The translations under genes and the position numbers were made by a program. Shown one piece after another: positions 29,600 through 37,329 of a stretch of DNA of 64,000 bases. How positions within the stretch are numbered: position 1 is the stretch's first letter; each line of letters opens with the position of its first letter. This stretch comes from Pseudomonas sp. PB101. Its GTDB lineage: Bacteria > Pseudomonadota > Gammaproteobacteria > Pseudomonadales > Pseudomonadaceae. Below the pieces are notes generated by a model. The model was not told the origin of the DNA. It ran no database searches and was given only the letters and a program-made list of their open reading frames with translations. Where the stretch lies: positions 1 through 64,000 of the forward strand of contig NZ_RWIR01000055.1 in assembly GCF_009764265.1 (NCBI RefSeq), given 5' to 3'.

Positions 29600-31018
29600 T
29601 TAACTAAAAGCCATCCTCATTCTGCTTAAGATGGAGTCCACAGCGGTGGTTATATCGGTGCCTTTGAATATTTTATATGGGAAAGTGTATTTCATATCCT
29701 TGTCATCTGTTTTCTTAATTACAAGAACCTCTTCTGATCTAACTTCAATGTCCATGTTTATTTTAGACATGACTGGGTCGGAGTTGATGAATGAAGTTAG
29801 TGAGTTGTAAATGAGTTCTTTTCGAGCGTCTTGGGTAGTGATGTAATCTAAAAAAGATACTTCTCCATCGCGAGTATTAACTGCACTTTCAGGGGCTTCA
29901 GAGCTACCCTCAATATAAGGCTCGTTAAAGTGCGTTATAAGTGGGGTTGTCCTTCCAGTACGGCTATCAAGTACTGCGCTTATGATTGCGGATTTAGCCT
30001 CTTCCCCTAACTCTTTAAAGTCATTCCACTCTTCTAGGAGGCGATAAATTCGATGCAAAGGGATTCGTATCAGAAAATGCGTGCCGTTGGTATTGATAAG
30101 AATAGAGCTATATGCTGCAGATCTATCCATCGTGCGATCTGGTTGAACGAAATTGGCAATGCCTAGTTCAGATAATATCTGCTTTAGGGGAGCGTTGGAT
30201 TTAATTAAGGTGTCAAACTTTTCAGGTGCGATTTCATTTATTAGACTATACGTAAAGTCGATCAAAGTGCGGAAGCGAATAGCGCCTTTCGCAGTTTCCT
30301 TCAGTTCGCCACTGGAGATAGAACCAAGGACTGCGGCTTTCAGATCTGCGATTTGACTGCTCAGCAGATCAATGCTCCTGCCATCGGTTATTTTCAACCG
30401 TTGCTCGCTCAGCAGTCTTTGAAAAAGACCTGACCATTGTTTTTTTAATTGGATCTCGATATCTTCGAATCGTGAAAACTCAAAAATACTGTTATTTTCG
30501 TTTCTTAGTCGTAGAAAATTAATGAATTCAAATATATAGGCGGCAGTTTCCGGCTTGTCTATCGATGAAAACTCAATCTCTTTAATTATGTCTTTATTTT
30601 TGTTTTTCTCATAGGTTAAATGATCCCTCATGATTCCTGAGTCAACAAAAGCAAATACAGGGATGCCATTTTGTATGGCTTGCAAGATTTCCGCTTGGGT
30701 TATTGATATCTTATACCCACCCTCACCAAATTTTTCCGAACGGCTCATGTCAGATATTTTTTCAAGATCTATCTGCTCGAGTGCTTTAGGGATAATGGTG
30801 CCGCCAAACCGAGAGCCAACAACTAGAACCACTACGTCGCAATTTTTAACTTCGCGAAGACAGCTTGTATGGGTGTGGATCTGCGGGTCAAAAATAACTT
30901 CGGCTTGATCGCTCATTATAGGCTCGTGACCAAACCCTAACATTACGCTTCGCAATTGGCCTCTTAGCGAGTGGAGGTCGTAGCAGGTAGATGAGATAAA
31001 AACCTTTAGGCTTGCCAC
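29600..31018 (-). CDS. DUF4062-domain protein
   Basis: 472 residues. The N-terminal 150 residues are a DUF4062 domain: MASLKVFISSTCYDLHSLRG, then EVKNCDVVVLVVGSRFGG and ITQAEILQAIQNGIPVFAFV. DUF4062 has a TIR/nucleoside-deoxyribosyltransferase-like look and is often the sensor or effector module of STAND-type and other immune proteins. The C-terminal 320 residues are unrecognised; no NTPase P-loop is seen. AT-rich coding compared with the core. A stand-alone defence or signalling gene is the best reading, unproven. Confidence 0.72.
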   Translation of the reverse strand: MASLKVFISSTCYDLHSLRGQLRSVMLGFGHEPIMSDQAEVIFDPQIHTHTSCLREVKNCDVVVLVVGSRFGGTIIPKALEQIDLEKISDMSRSEKFGEGGYKISITQAEILQAIQNGIPVFAFVDSGIMRDHLTYEKNKNKDIIKEIEFSSIDKPETAAYIFEFINFLRLRNENNSIFEFSRFEDIEIQLKKQWSGLFQRLLSEQRLKITDGRSIDLLSSQIADLKAAVLGSISSGELKETAKGAIRFRTLIDFTYSLINEIAPEKFDTLIKSNAPLKQILSELGIANFVQPDRTMDRSAAYSSILINTNGTHFLIRIPLHRIYRLLEEWNDFKELGEEAKSAIISAVLDSRTGRTTPLITHFNEPYIEGSSEAPESAVNTRDGEVSFLDYITTQDARKELIYNSLTSFINSDPVMSKINMDIEVRSEEVLVIKKTDDKDMKYTFPYKIFKGTDITTAVDSILSRMRMAFS

Positions 31019-31021
31019 ACA

Positions 31022-31456
31022 ATATCCTTTGGTATAAGCGAATTAGGTGCCATCAGTGGCTTGATCAGCTAGCAGAATATCCAATGATCAGGAGAGTGGA
31101 AAGGCGCGTTTCATTCGCATCTCGCTCTTTCGAGCAAAGCCCGATCAATCTGAATCGGCCTAATATTACAAGTGTAATTTAAGTGAGTGCTTTTGGCCGT
31201 TGACTGTCGGTCGAAAGCGATCCCTTGAAAGTCGTTGATTCCCGAACTTTTTAAATTCTACACTTGCTCCGGGCTAAAATCGGACGTGTTCGGCTGGCCA
31301 GAATATCATCGGATAGGTCTGGGGAATTGGAGAAAGCTCGGTAAGTGTGGCCCGGCGTTAGGCCCGTACACGCTCGCCCGTGAAACCCGATCAACATGAT
31401 TTCAGAATATCGAGACGTGAACTGGCTACCCTGGAGAGCGTCGCGGTAATCGCTAA
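31022..31456. other. Spacer, no gene seen
   Basis: About 435 bases between the DUF4062 gene and the broken resolvase, with no supported gene or clear structure. The part next to the resolvase (31250-31456) may be its old 3' flank. Confidence 0.4.
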
Positions 31457-32185
31457 CTACGAGCTTACAGAGGCTGCATTCGCCTTGCTCATCTCTAGTC
31501 CGAGACGTTGCATTACGCGCATCACAGCGGTAGGGGACCACTGCCCTCCACGGGCGGTAGGGATGTTTCGAGCGACGAGACAATCAGCCACGGCCTGTAG
31601 GCTTGTGGCGCCCTTGAGAACGCATAGTTCGATAGCGTCCTTCACCCGTGCTGCACGGTCGTCTGCCTGCTGGCGCTGGGTGTCGTGACCTTTGGTGCGA
31701 TTCAACTGGATACGACCCTTGGCGAGAGCCTGAGAGCGGTTGCTGATCTTCTGGACGGCCTCGGCATCACCACCAGCCGCACGTGCCTCCAGAGACTTCA
31801 ATGCGGCCCTAGTTCGTTCGCTGATGAAGGTGCGTTCTTGTTCCGCCAGGACCGCGTAGATGTGCAGTTGAAAGGTGTCAGCGGTGGGCATGGTGGCTAC
31901 CCGGAACTTGTGCGGCTTCATCAGGCCAGCGATGTGTTAAACGTCGCGGCTCATCCGGTCCAGCTTGGCCACCACCACAGGCCGCCCGTCCGCGAATGCT
32001 TTGGCCCCTGCTGGACGCTCCAGAGGGTGAATCGAGCCAGAGACGCCAACGTCTTCAAACTCTGCGACCACCACCCATCCTTGCTGCTCGGCGGCGAACT
32101 TGACGTACTCCCGCTGGGCATAGAGGCCGAGTCCGGATTCACCCTGACCTTTGGTTGATACACGGTAGTACGCGACAACTTCCAT
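31457..32185 (-). pseudogene. Serine resolvase split by one in-frame stop
   Basis: A small serine recombinase (about 242 codons). The N-terminal part MEVVAYYRVSTKGQGESGLG carries the catalytic Ser in RVST and ends ...KLDRMSRDV; then comes TAA (31937-31939), and the same frame continues HIAGLMKPHKFRVATMP...FQLHIYAVLAEQERTFISERT and a complete C-terminal HTH. No base is gained or lost, so this is a single nonsense change in an otherwise full-length gene. The stop lies between the catalytic core and the helix that leads to DNA binding, so the product is presumably dead unless the stop is read through. Confidence 0.88.
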
Positions 32186-32220
32186 GCAGGTGACTCCGTA
32201 AACTAGGCTGATGAGGTTAT

Positions 32221-32257
32221 TTTACAACTGTTAGAATGACCGATTAACAGTTGTAAA
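32221..32257. repeat. 13-bp perfect inverted repeat upstream of the resolvase
   Basis: TTTACAACTGTTA and TAACAGTTGTAAA separated by 11 bases, 36 bases before the resolvase start. Position and shape suit a resolvase binding or crossover (res) subsite or an operator. Confidence 0.75.
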
Positions 32258-32536
32258 TGTCTGGGCCGTCATTCCTGCCTGGTCCTGCCGGGTAGTCGAT
32301 GTACTGGAAAGTGGGCATACATCATCCGAAAGCCACGTCATTCACCGCCCTTTCCCAAAGGGGTGAGGGGGGAAATGTATCAGGAATATGGGTCAGTTAG
32401 GAGCTGGGATTCTGAGGTCTATTCTTGATCTGGAACTCGACCAAAACGATTGGAGTGTCACATCCCGAGTAGGTGGAAGGGCGCAGAAATAGCGGGTCTA
32501 ATGGCGGCCATCTGATGTCATCAAAAGGAGCGGCAA
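32258..32536. other. Spacer between resolvase and restriction operon
   Basis: About 280 bases with no supported gene. It should hold the promoter for the downstream operon; I could not assign it. AAAGGAGCGG just before 32537 is a strong ribosome site. Confidence 0.4.
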
Positions 32537-33544
32537 ATGTTGGAGCTGGTGGAAACAAAAAGTGAAAAAATTGCCGCCCAACGGCGTTTTGCCAAGGCGA
32601 TGGAGAGTGCCTGGAATGGGGAGGAACGTCGGACGGTAGCTTGGCGTCCTTCGAGCGAAGTATTGCCGATTGCCCACAACGGCGTGCTTTGGTTCGCCCA
32701 GGTAAAGCCTCACGATGATCAGAATACCTTGCGGTACTGGAACTCTTTTGGTGTCTATAACGATTCAGGAAACCTCCAGATAGCCGTTGAGATCAACATT
32801 CCTGTCGAGAGCAATTCCAAGGCGGTATCTGGTTTTTTCGCCAAGGATCAGGCTACTGGCTCCGTCTATCTTATGCATGATGGCGGCGTTGGCGGTGGGC
32901 GCCCTGGAATAGGTCAGGAAAACTTTCTACGCTGGTCGAGCAAACGGCCTGTACCGGTTATGGCGTCTGACGGGAACTCTCGATTCGGGATAATCGTGAG
33001 CGAAATCGATGGTGCAAGCTTGAGCGTCAACGTGTCATCGTTTGTCCAGTCGGTGATTGACTTTAAGGCTGCTGTTACGACGGCGGAGCCCGCTGTGATT
33101 GCCGAGGCTGAAGACGGCTTTAGCTACAAGGATTACTTCAAGGAGTTCTCTGGAAGGAAAAAAGGTGTCCGGAAGAAGGAGTTTGAATACATCACCCGAC
33201 ATGGCGACATCGTGCACGCGTTGTCTAGCTGGGTACTCGGGCCGCGCGGAGATTTTGGACGTAAGGTCATTAAAAATGCCTACATCGATCTTGGTGTGCA
33301 GGACAGGGAAGGTCGTTTGATTGAGCTATACGAAGTAAAAACGAACGCATCAAGGCAGACCCTCTACACTGCAATTGGCCAATTACTGGTGCACGAAAAC
33401 CAAGCAGGAGAGGGTGTCAAAAAGGTTGTCGTGGTACCAAAAGGTGAAGTGGTCTCGAGCGATATACAGGGCGCCTTGAAGGCTCTGAGTATTGACATGG
33501 TTTTCTTCGAATTACGTGGTCAGGCTGTGTCCATTTGTCGCTGA
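32537..33544 (+). CDS. Protein with C-terminal E-x-K nuclease-like motif
   Basis: 335 residues, family not recognised. The N-terminal 200 residues are mixed alpha/beta without a known motif. The C-terminal part has the layout of a PD-(D/E)xK nuclease: a strand with Asp (NAYIDLGVQDREG), then LIELYEVKTNAS with E-V-K, then a helix TAIGQLLVHENQ bearing Gln, as in many restriction-like enzymes. A ribosome site AAAGGAG lies 7 bases upstream. It precedes vsr by 156 bases in the same direction and may be an accessory nuclease of the Eco29kI-like system or an independent defence gene. Confidence 0.6.
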   Translation: MLELVETKSEKIAAQRRFAKAMESAWNGEERRTVAWRPSSEVLPIAHNGVLWFAQVKPHDDQNTLRYWNSFGVYNDSGNLQIAVEINIPVESNSKAVSGFFAKDQATGSVYLMHDGGVGGGRPGIGQENFLRWSSKRPVPVMASDGNSRFGIIVSEIDGASLSVNVSSFVQSVIDFKAAVTTAEPAVIAEAEDGFSYKDYFKEFSGRKKGVRKKEFEYITRHGDIVHALSSWVLGPRGDFGRKVIKNAYIDLGVQDREGRLIELYEVKTNASRQTLYTAIGQLLVHENQAGEGVKKVVVVPKGEVVSSDIQGALKALSIDMVFFELRGQAVSICR

Positions 33545-33700
33545 TAAGAGACGGATGATGGCTTACTCACCAAGGTTGCAGGGATGAGCGTATCAATGTG
33601 GTGGTTTCTGACGCTCCGATGTCCGAGGTTTCATCGAATCACCAATGTACCCGTTCGGAGCATTTCATAATGAATGGATTCCGTCTGACTGGTAAGATTC

Positions 33701-34120
33701 GTGGATACGCTGACCCCCTCTGATCGAAGCCTCCGTATGGCTCAGGTGAAGTCAAAGGGGACCAAGCCAGAAATGGTGGTGCGCCGGCTACTTTTTTCAA
33801 TGGGGTACCGCTATCGGCTTCACGACCGCAGCCTCCCAGGCAACCCAGACATCATCTTCAAAGGCAAGAAGAAAGTCATTTTCGTCCACGGATGCTTTTG
33901 GCACCGACACGAAGGCTGTCCACTCGCAAGATTACCTAAGTCTCGGTTGGACTTCTGGATTCCAAAATTGGAAGGCAACAGAGAACGCGATACACGCACG
34001 CTGCATCAGCTAAAGTCACTGGGATGGGAAGTCCTTGTGATTTGGGAATGCGAGCTTAAAGATTTGAATTTATTAGAGAAAATGCTGAATGGCTTTCTTG
34101 GTCGGGGGGATGCGCAATGA
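33701..34120 (+). CDS. vsr: Very short patch repair endonuclease
   Basis: 139 residues. Vsr nicks 5' to T in T:G mismatches that arise when 5-methylcytosine deaminates, protecting sites methylated by the partner enzyme. Family landmarks are MAQVKSKGTKPEMVVRRLL, D50 in LPGNPDIIF (catalytic), and HGCFWHRHEGC with its zinc and catalytic His/Cys residues (63-73), then FWIPKLEGNRERD and VIWECEL. GTG start, since MDTLTPSDRSLRM is typical of the family. Its last four bases (ATGA) are shared with the methylase start. Confidence 0.93.
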   Translation: MDTLTPSDRSLRMAQVKSKGTKPEMVVRRLLFSMGYRYRLHDRSLPGNPDIIFKGKKKVIFVHGCFWHRHEGCPLARLPKSRLDFWIPKLEGNRERDTRTLHQLKSLGWEVLVIWECELKDLNLLEKMLNGFLGRGDAQ

Positions 34121-35328
34121 AATCCGTTGAGTTATTCGCGGGTGCGGGCGGCCTTGCTATGGGGTGTGAAATCGCTGGATTTTCACATCTGGCTGTCGTC
34201 GAGTGGGATAAGTGGGCTTGCGATACCGTTCGCGAAAACCAGAAGCGCGGCTACCCCCTAGTGCAGCACTGGCAACTACACGAAGGAGATGTACGTGGTT
34301 TCGACTGGAGCAGTGTTCCAGAAGGCATTGAGCTGCTTGCCGGTGGTCCCCCGTGCCAACCGTTTTCCATTGGCGGTAAACATGGGGCATACGATGACAG
34401 TCGTGACATGTTCCCCGCGACTGTTGAAATCATCCGCACATTAAAGCCAAAAGCGTTCATCGTAGAAAACGTAAAGGGGCTGACACGGGCTGCCTTCGCC
34501 AATTACTACCAGTACATTTTACTCCAGCTTGAGTTCCCGGAGTTACCACGTCGGAAGGACGAGGGTTGGCATGATCATTTGATGCGCCTGCAAGCCGAAC
34601 GAACCTCGGGTAAGCGTAAAGGTAAAGGTCATACCTACAACGTGGTACCAACCCTTGTAAACGCTGCTGATTATGGTGTGCCACAGAAACGGGAGCGGGT
34701 CTTCATCGTTGGTTTTAGGGATGACCTCGGAGTTGAATGGTCCATCCCGGAAGAAACTCACAGCTACGATGCCTTACTGCATTCCCAGTGGGTTACCGGT
34801 GAATACTGGGCTCGGCATGGTCTTAAGATGCCAGAAGTTCCTACCAAGCTTTTGTCACGAGTCCGTAAGCTGAAGAACGATCTGTTTCCTATGGATAAAG
34901 CACCTTGGAGAACGGTTCGTGATGCGATTGCCGATCTTCCTGATCCTGAAACCAAGGCAGCACTGAAAGTGCCTAACCATATGTTTCAGGGTGGTGCTCG
35001 TTCATACCCTGGTCATACAGGCAGCCCTTTGGATTTACCAGCTAAAACTCTGAAAGCTGGTGACCACGGCGTACCAGGCGGCGAAAACATGCTCGTCAAG
35101 GCAAATGGTGATGTGCGTTATTTCACTGTTCGTGAAAGTGCTCGCATTCAAACCTTCCCCGATGGTTTCCGGTTCCATGGAAGCTGGTCCGAAACGATGC
35201 GACAGCTTGGCAATGCGGTACCAGTGTTACTGGCGCAGCGTGTGGCTTCGAGTGTTGCGGAAAAATTGGCGATTGCTGAAATCATCCGTATTCAGAAAAC
35301 CGTCAAGAAGGTGGTAAACGTCGCATGA
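34117..35328 (+). CDS. C5-cytosine DNA methyltransferase (Eco29kI-type)
   Basis: 403 residues. Motif I ELFAGAGGLAMG, motif IV GGPPCQPFS with the catalytic C80, motif VI ENVKGL, motif VIII QKRERVFIVG, and motifs IX-X RESARIQTFPDGF and QLGNAVPVLLA are all in order. It transfers a methyl group to C5 of cytosine in its site. Because the next gene is an Eco29kI-type endonuclease, the likely target is CCGCGG, by analogy. Overlaps vsr and the nuclease gene by four bases each, giving tight co-expression. Confidence 0.93.
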   Translation: MKSVELFAGAGGLAMGCEIAGFSHLAVVEWDKWACDTVRENQKRGYPLVQHWQLHEGDVRGFDWSSVPEGIELLAGGPPCQPFSIGGKHGAYDDSRDMFPATVEIIRTLKPKAFIVENVKGLTRAAFANYYQYILLQLEFPELPRRKDEGWHDHLMRLQAERTSGKRKGKGHTYNVVPTLVNAADYGVPQKRERVFIVGFRDDLGVEWSIPEETHSYDALLHSQWVTGEYWARHGLKMPEVPTKLLSRVRKLKNDLFPMDKAPWRTVRDAIADLPDPETKAALKVPNHMFQGGARSYPGHTGSPLDLPAKTLKAGDHGVPGGENMLVKANGDVRYFTVRESARIQTFPDGFRFHGSWSETMRQLGNAVPVLLAQRVASSVAEKLAIAEIIRIQKTVKKVVNVA

Positions 35329-35975
35329 CGGCCAAAGTCATTCCATTCAATCCGTTGGACAAGAAAAATCTAGGTGCCAGCGTTGCAGAAGCGTTGCTAT
35401 CCAAGGAGGTTCACCCGCTCAGTGCAATACCTGCATTTGATGGGGCAGGGGTGTACGCGATTTACTACACTGGTGACTTCCCTGCATATGCGCGTTTAGC
35501 GTCACTGAATCAAAGTGGGCAGTTCATGCTGCCGATTTATGTAGGCAAGGCTGTTCCTGCCGGAGCCAGAATGGGCGGTGATCTTGGTTCATCACCAGGA
35601 AAGGTTCTTCAAAAGCGGTTGAAGGAACATGCTGACAGCATTCGTGCGGCTGAGAACCTGAATATCGATGATTTCCATTGCCGCTTTTTAGTCGTGGACG
35701 ATATTTGGATTCCGTTGGGTGAATCGCTAATTATCGCGAGATTCACCCCAGTGTGGAATTCGCTAATTGATGGCTTTGGCAACCATAACCCTGGAAAGGG
35801 GCGTCATGCTGGGATGCGTCCACGTTGGGACGTGTTACATCCAGGTCGATCATGGGCAATGAATCTTGCCGAACGGCCCGAGAAAGCGAAGGACATTTCA
35901 GACGATGCTGAGACCTATCTTCGTGAGCGAGCCCCAAGCCTTTCGACGCAGTTCATAAAGGCAGAAGGCGAATAG
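35325..35975 (+). CDS. Eco29kI-family GIY-YIG restriction endonuclease
   Basis: 216 residues. The GIY-YIG core is GVYAIYYTG (Y44) and PIYVGKAVPAG (Y72), followed by R98 and H102 in LKERLKEHADSI-like sequence (LQKRLKEHADSI), E133 in LGESLI and N145 in PVWNSL, then IDGFGNHNPGKGR and the WDVLHPGR segment typical of Eco29kI. All catalytic positions expected from Eco29kI appear conserved, so the enzyme is probably active, likely on CCGCGG. It is the last gene of the vsr-M-R operon, coupled by ATGA. Confidence 0.92.
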   Translation: MTAKVIPFNPLDKKNLGASVAEALLSKEVHPLSAIPAFDGAGVYAIYYTGDFPAYARLASLNQSGQFMLPIYVGKAVPAGARMGGDLGSSPGKVLQKRLKEHADSIRAAENLNIDDFHCRFLVVDDIWIPLGESLIIARFTPVWNSLIDGFGNHNPGKGRHAGMRPRWDVLHPGRSWAMNLAERPEKAKDISDDAETYLRERAPSLSTQFIKAEGE

Positions 35976-36222
35976 CTACTAGCGAAGGGCGGGAATATCA
36001 ATTTTCACGAAGGGGGCAGTTGAAAAACTGGTCCCTTTTTATTTAGGGTTGTCGCGTAAACTTCCTGATTAGGCCAGCTCCTAACCGCATCATATCGTGC
36101 CTCCTTCCCGAGATATGCTTGCGGCAGATACACCGCGCGCAATTGCAGATAGCCATCATTTAAGGGATTATCAGCGGAGATGCGGCTGGTAATCTGGCCG
36201 TTAAACAGAGGGGTCGCTGGAA

Positions 36223-37329
36223 ATGGAAGTCGTAGCAGAGCCAAACGCAGCGTTCAGATTGTCCGGTTTGACATTGGAAAATGGCTGGGTGGTCGGGGAG
36301 AGGCTAAAAACGGGTGCTGAAGCCGGGGGCTCTGGCGGCTTTTTCTCCGTTTCGTATGCAGTCAGTAAAGCTGGGAAGCCCGCGTTCTTGAAAGCCTTCG
36401 ACTTGGTGAAAGCGTTGAAGTCTGGGCAGGCAGCTGGGCGCTCACTTGTGTCAATTTTGGGTGATCAGGCAAAGGCTTTTGCTTTTGAAACAGATCTCCA
36501 TGATCTCTGTGCGGGGGCGAAGCTCAAAAGGATCGTCAGAATTATCGATCATGGAGAAGTCTATGTTCCTCCGGAAGGGAGCGAACAAATTCTGAGTATC
36601 CCCTATATGATCATGGAGTTAGCGGATGGTGGTGACGTCCGTGGATATTTAGGGAAAAATTCCGCTGTCGATATAGAGATGAAACTTACCTACTTGAAAG
36701 ATGTTGTGTTGGGATTGTTTCAGCTCCATGGCGTAAAAGTCGCGCACCAAGATCTTAAGCCTTCTAATGTCATGATATTTGGCGATGGAATGGCCAAGGT
36801 TGGGGATCTCGGCCGTGCTAGCCGGCAGGATTCGGTGAGTCTCCACGACCACTTGCCAATTGCGGGTGATAGAGGCTATGCACCACCTGAACAATTATAT
36901 GGTCACGCCCTAGACAATTGGCTAGATCGGAGAATGAGGTGCGATCTATTTCAATTTGCTTCAGTGGTCACTTTCGTATTTTTCGGCGTAACATTGAATA
37001 CGGCATTGTATGAGAAGCTTTCTGTAGACTTGCGGCCACCGTATTTCGGCGGTGCCTGCGGTTCTTATTCTGCTGCACTACCTTTTTTACTGGACGCCTT
37101 TGATTTAGCTATTACTAAGTGGGGGGATAATTGTCCAGAATGGTTGCGTCTAGATTTAATGCGTATTATAAGGCAGGCCGGACATCCTGACTATACTCAG
37201 CGCGGAGCAAGAAAGTCGTTATTGCAAACGGTTCCACAACTTGGTCTTAACAGATTTGTAAGTGATTTTGAGAAGCTGATATTAAAGTCGAAAATTGAAG
37301 TTCGAAAAGAAATGAGAGCGGTAGTATGA
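36223..37329 (+). CDS. Ser/Thr protein kinase
   Basis: 368 residues, cytoplasmic, no membrane segment. Kinase motifs: glycine loop GAEAGGSGGFFSV (31-43), ATP-binding K57 in AFLKAF, hinge YMIMELADGGD, catalytic loop HQDLKPSN (H175, D177, K179, N182; HQD in place of HRD), metal-binding DLG (195-197, in place of DFG) and YAPPEQ. All catalytic residues are there, so activity is likely. The C-terminal 90 residues contain no known sensor. It overlaps the next gene, a TPR protein, by ATGA, so kinase and TPR protein are a unit. AT-rich coding, directly after the restriction operon. Confidence 0.85.
   Translation: MEVVAEPNAAFRLSGLTLENGWVVGERLKTGAEAGGSGGFFSVSYAVSKAGKPAFLKAFDLVKALKSGQAAGRSLVSILGDQAKAFAFETDLHDLCAGAKLKRIVRIIDHGEVYVPPEGSEQILSIPYMIMELADGGDVRGYLGKNSAVDIEMKLTYLKDVVLGLFQLHGVKVAHQDLKPSNVMIFGDGMAKVGDLGRASRQDSVSLHDHLPIAGDRGYAPPEQLYGHALDNWLDRRMRCDLFQFASVVTFVFFGVTLNTALYEKLSVDLRPPYFGGACGSYSAALPFLLDAFDLAITKWGDNCPEWLRLDLMRIIRQAGHPDYTQRGARKSLLQTVPQLGLNRFVSDFEKLILKSKIEVRKEMRAVV

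Noticed and set aside
31251-31583. 110-residue minus-strand frame near the resolvase
   Set aside because: It is in another frame of the resolvase 3' part and shows no family features.
36005-36244. 79-residue minus-strand frame before the kinase gene
   Set aside because: No ribosome site or family; overlaps the kinase start and the promoter region.
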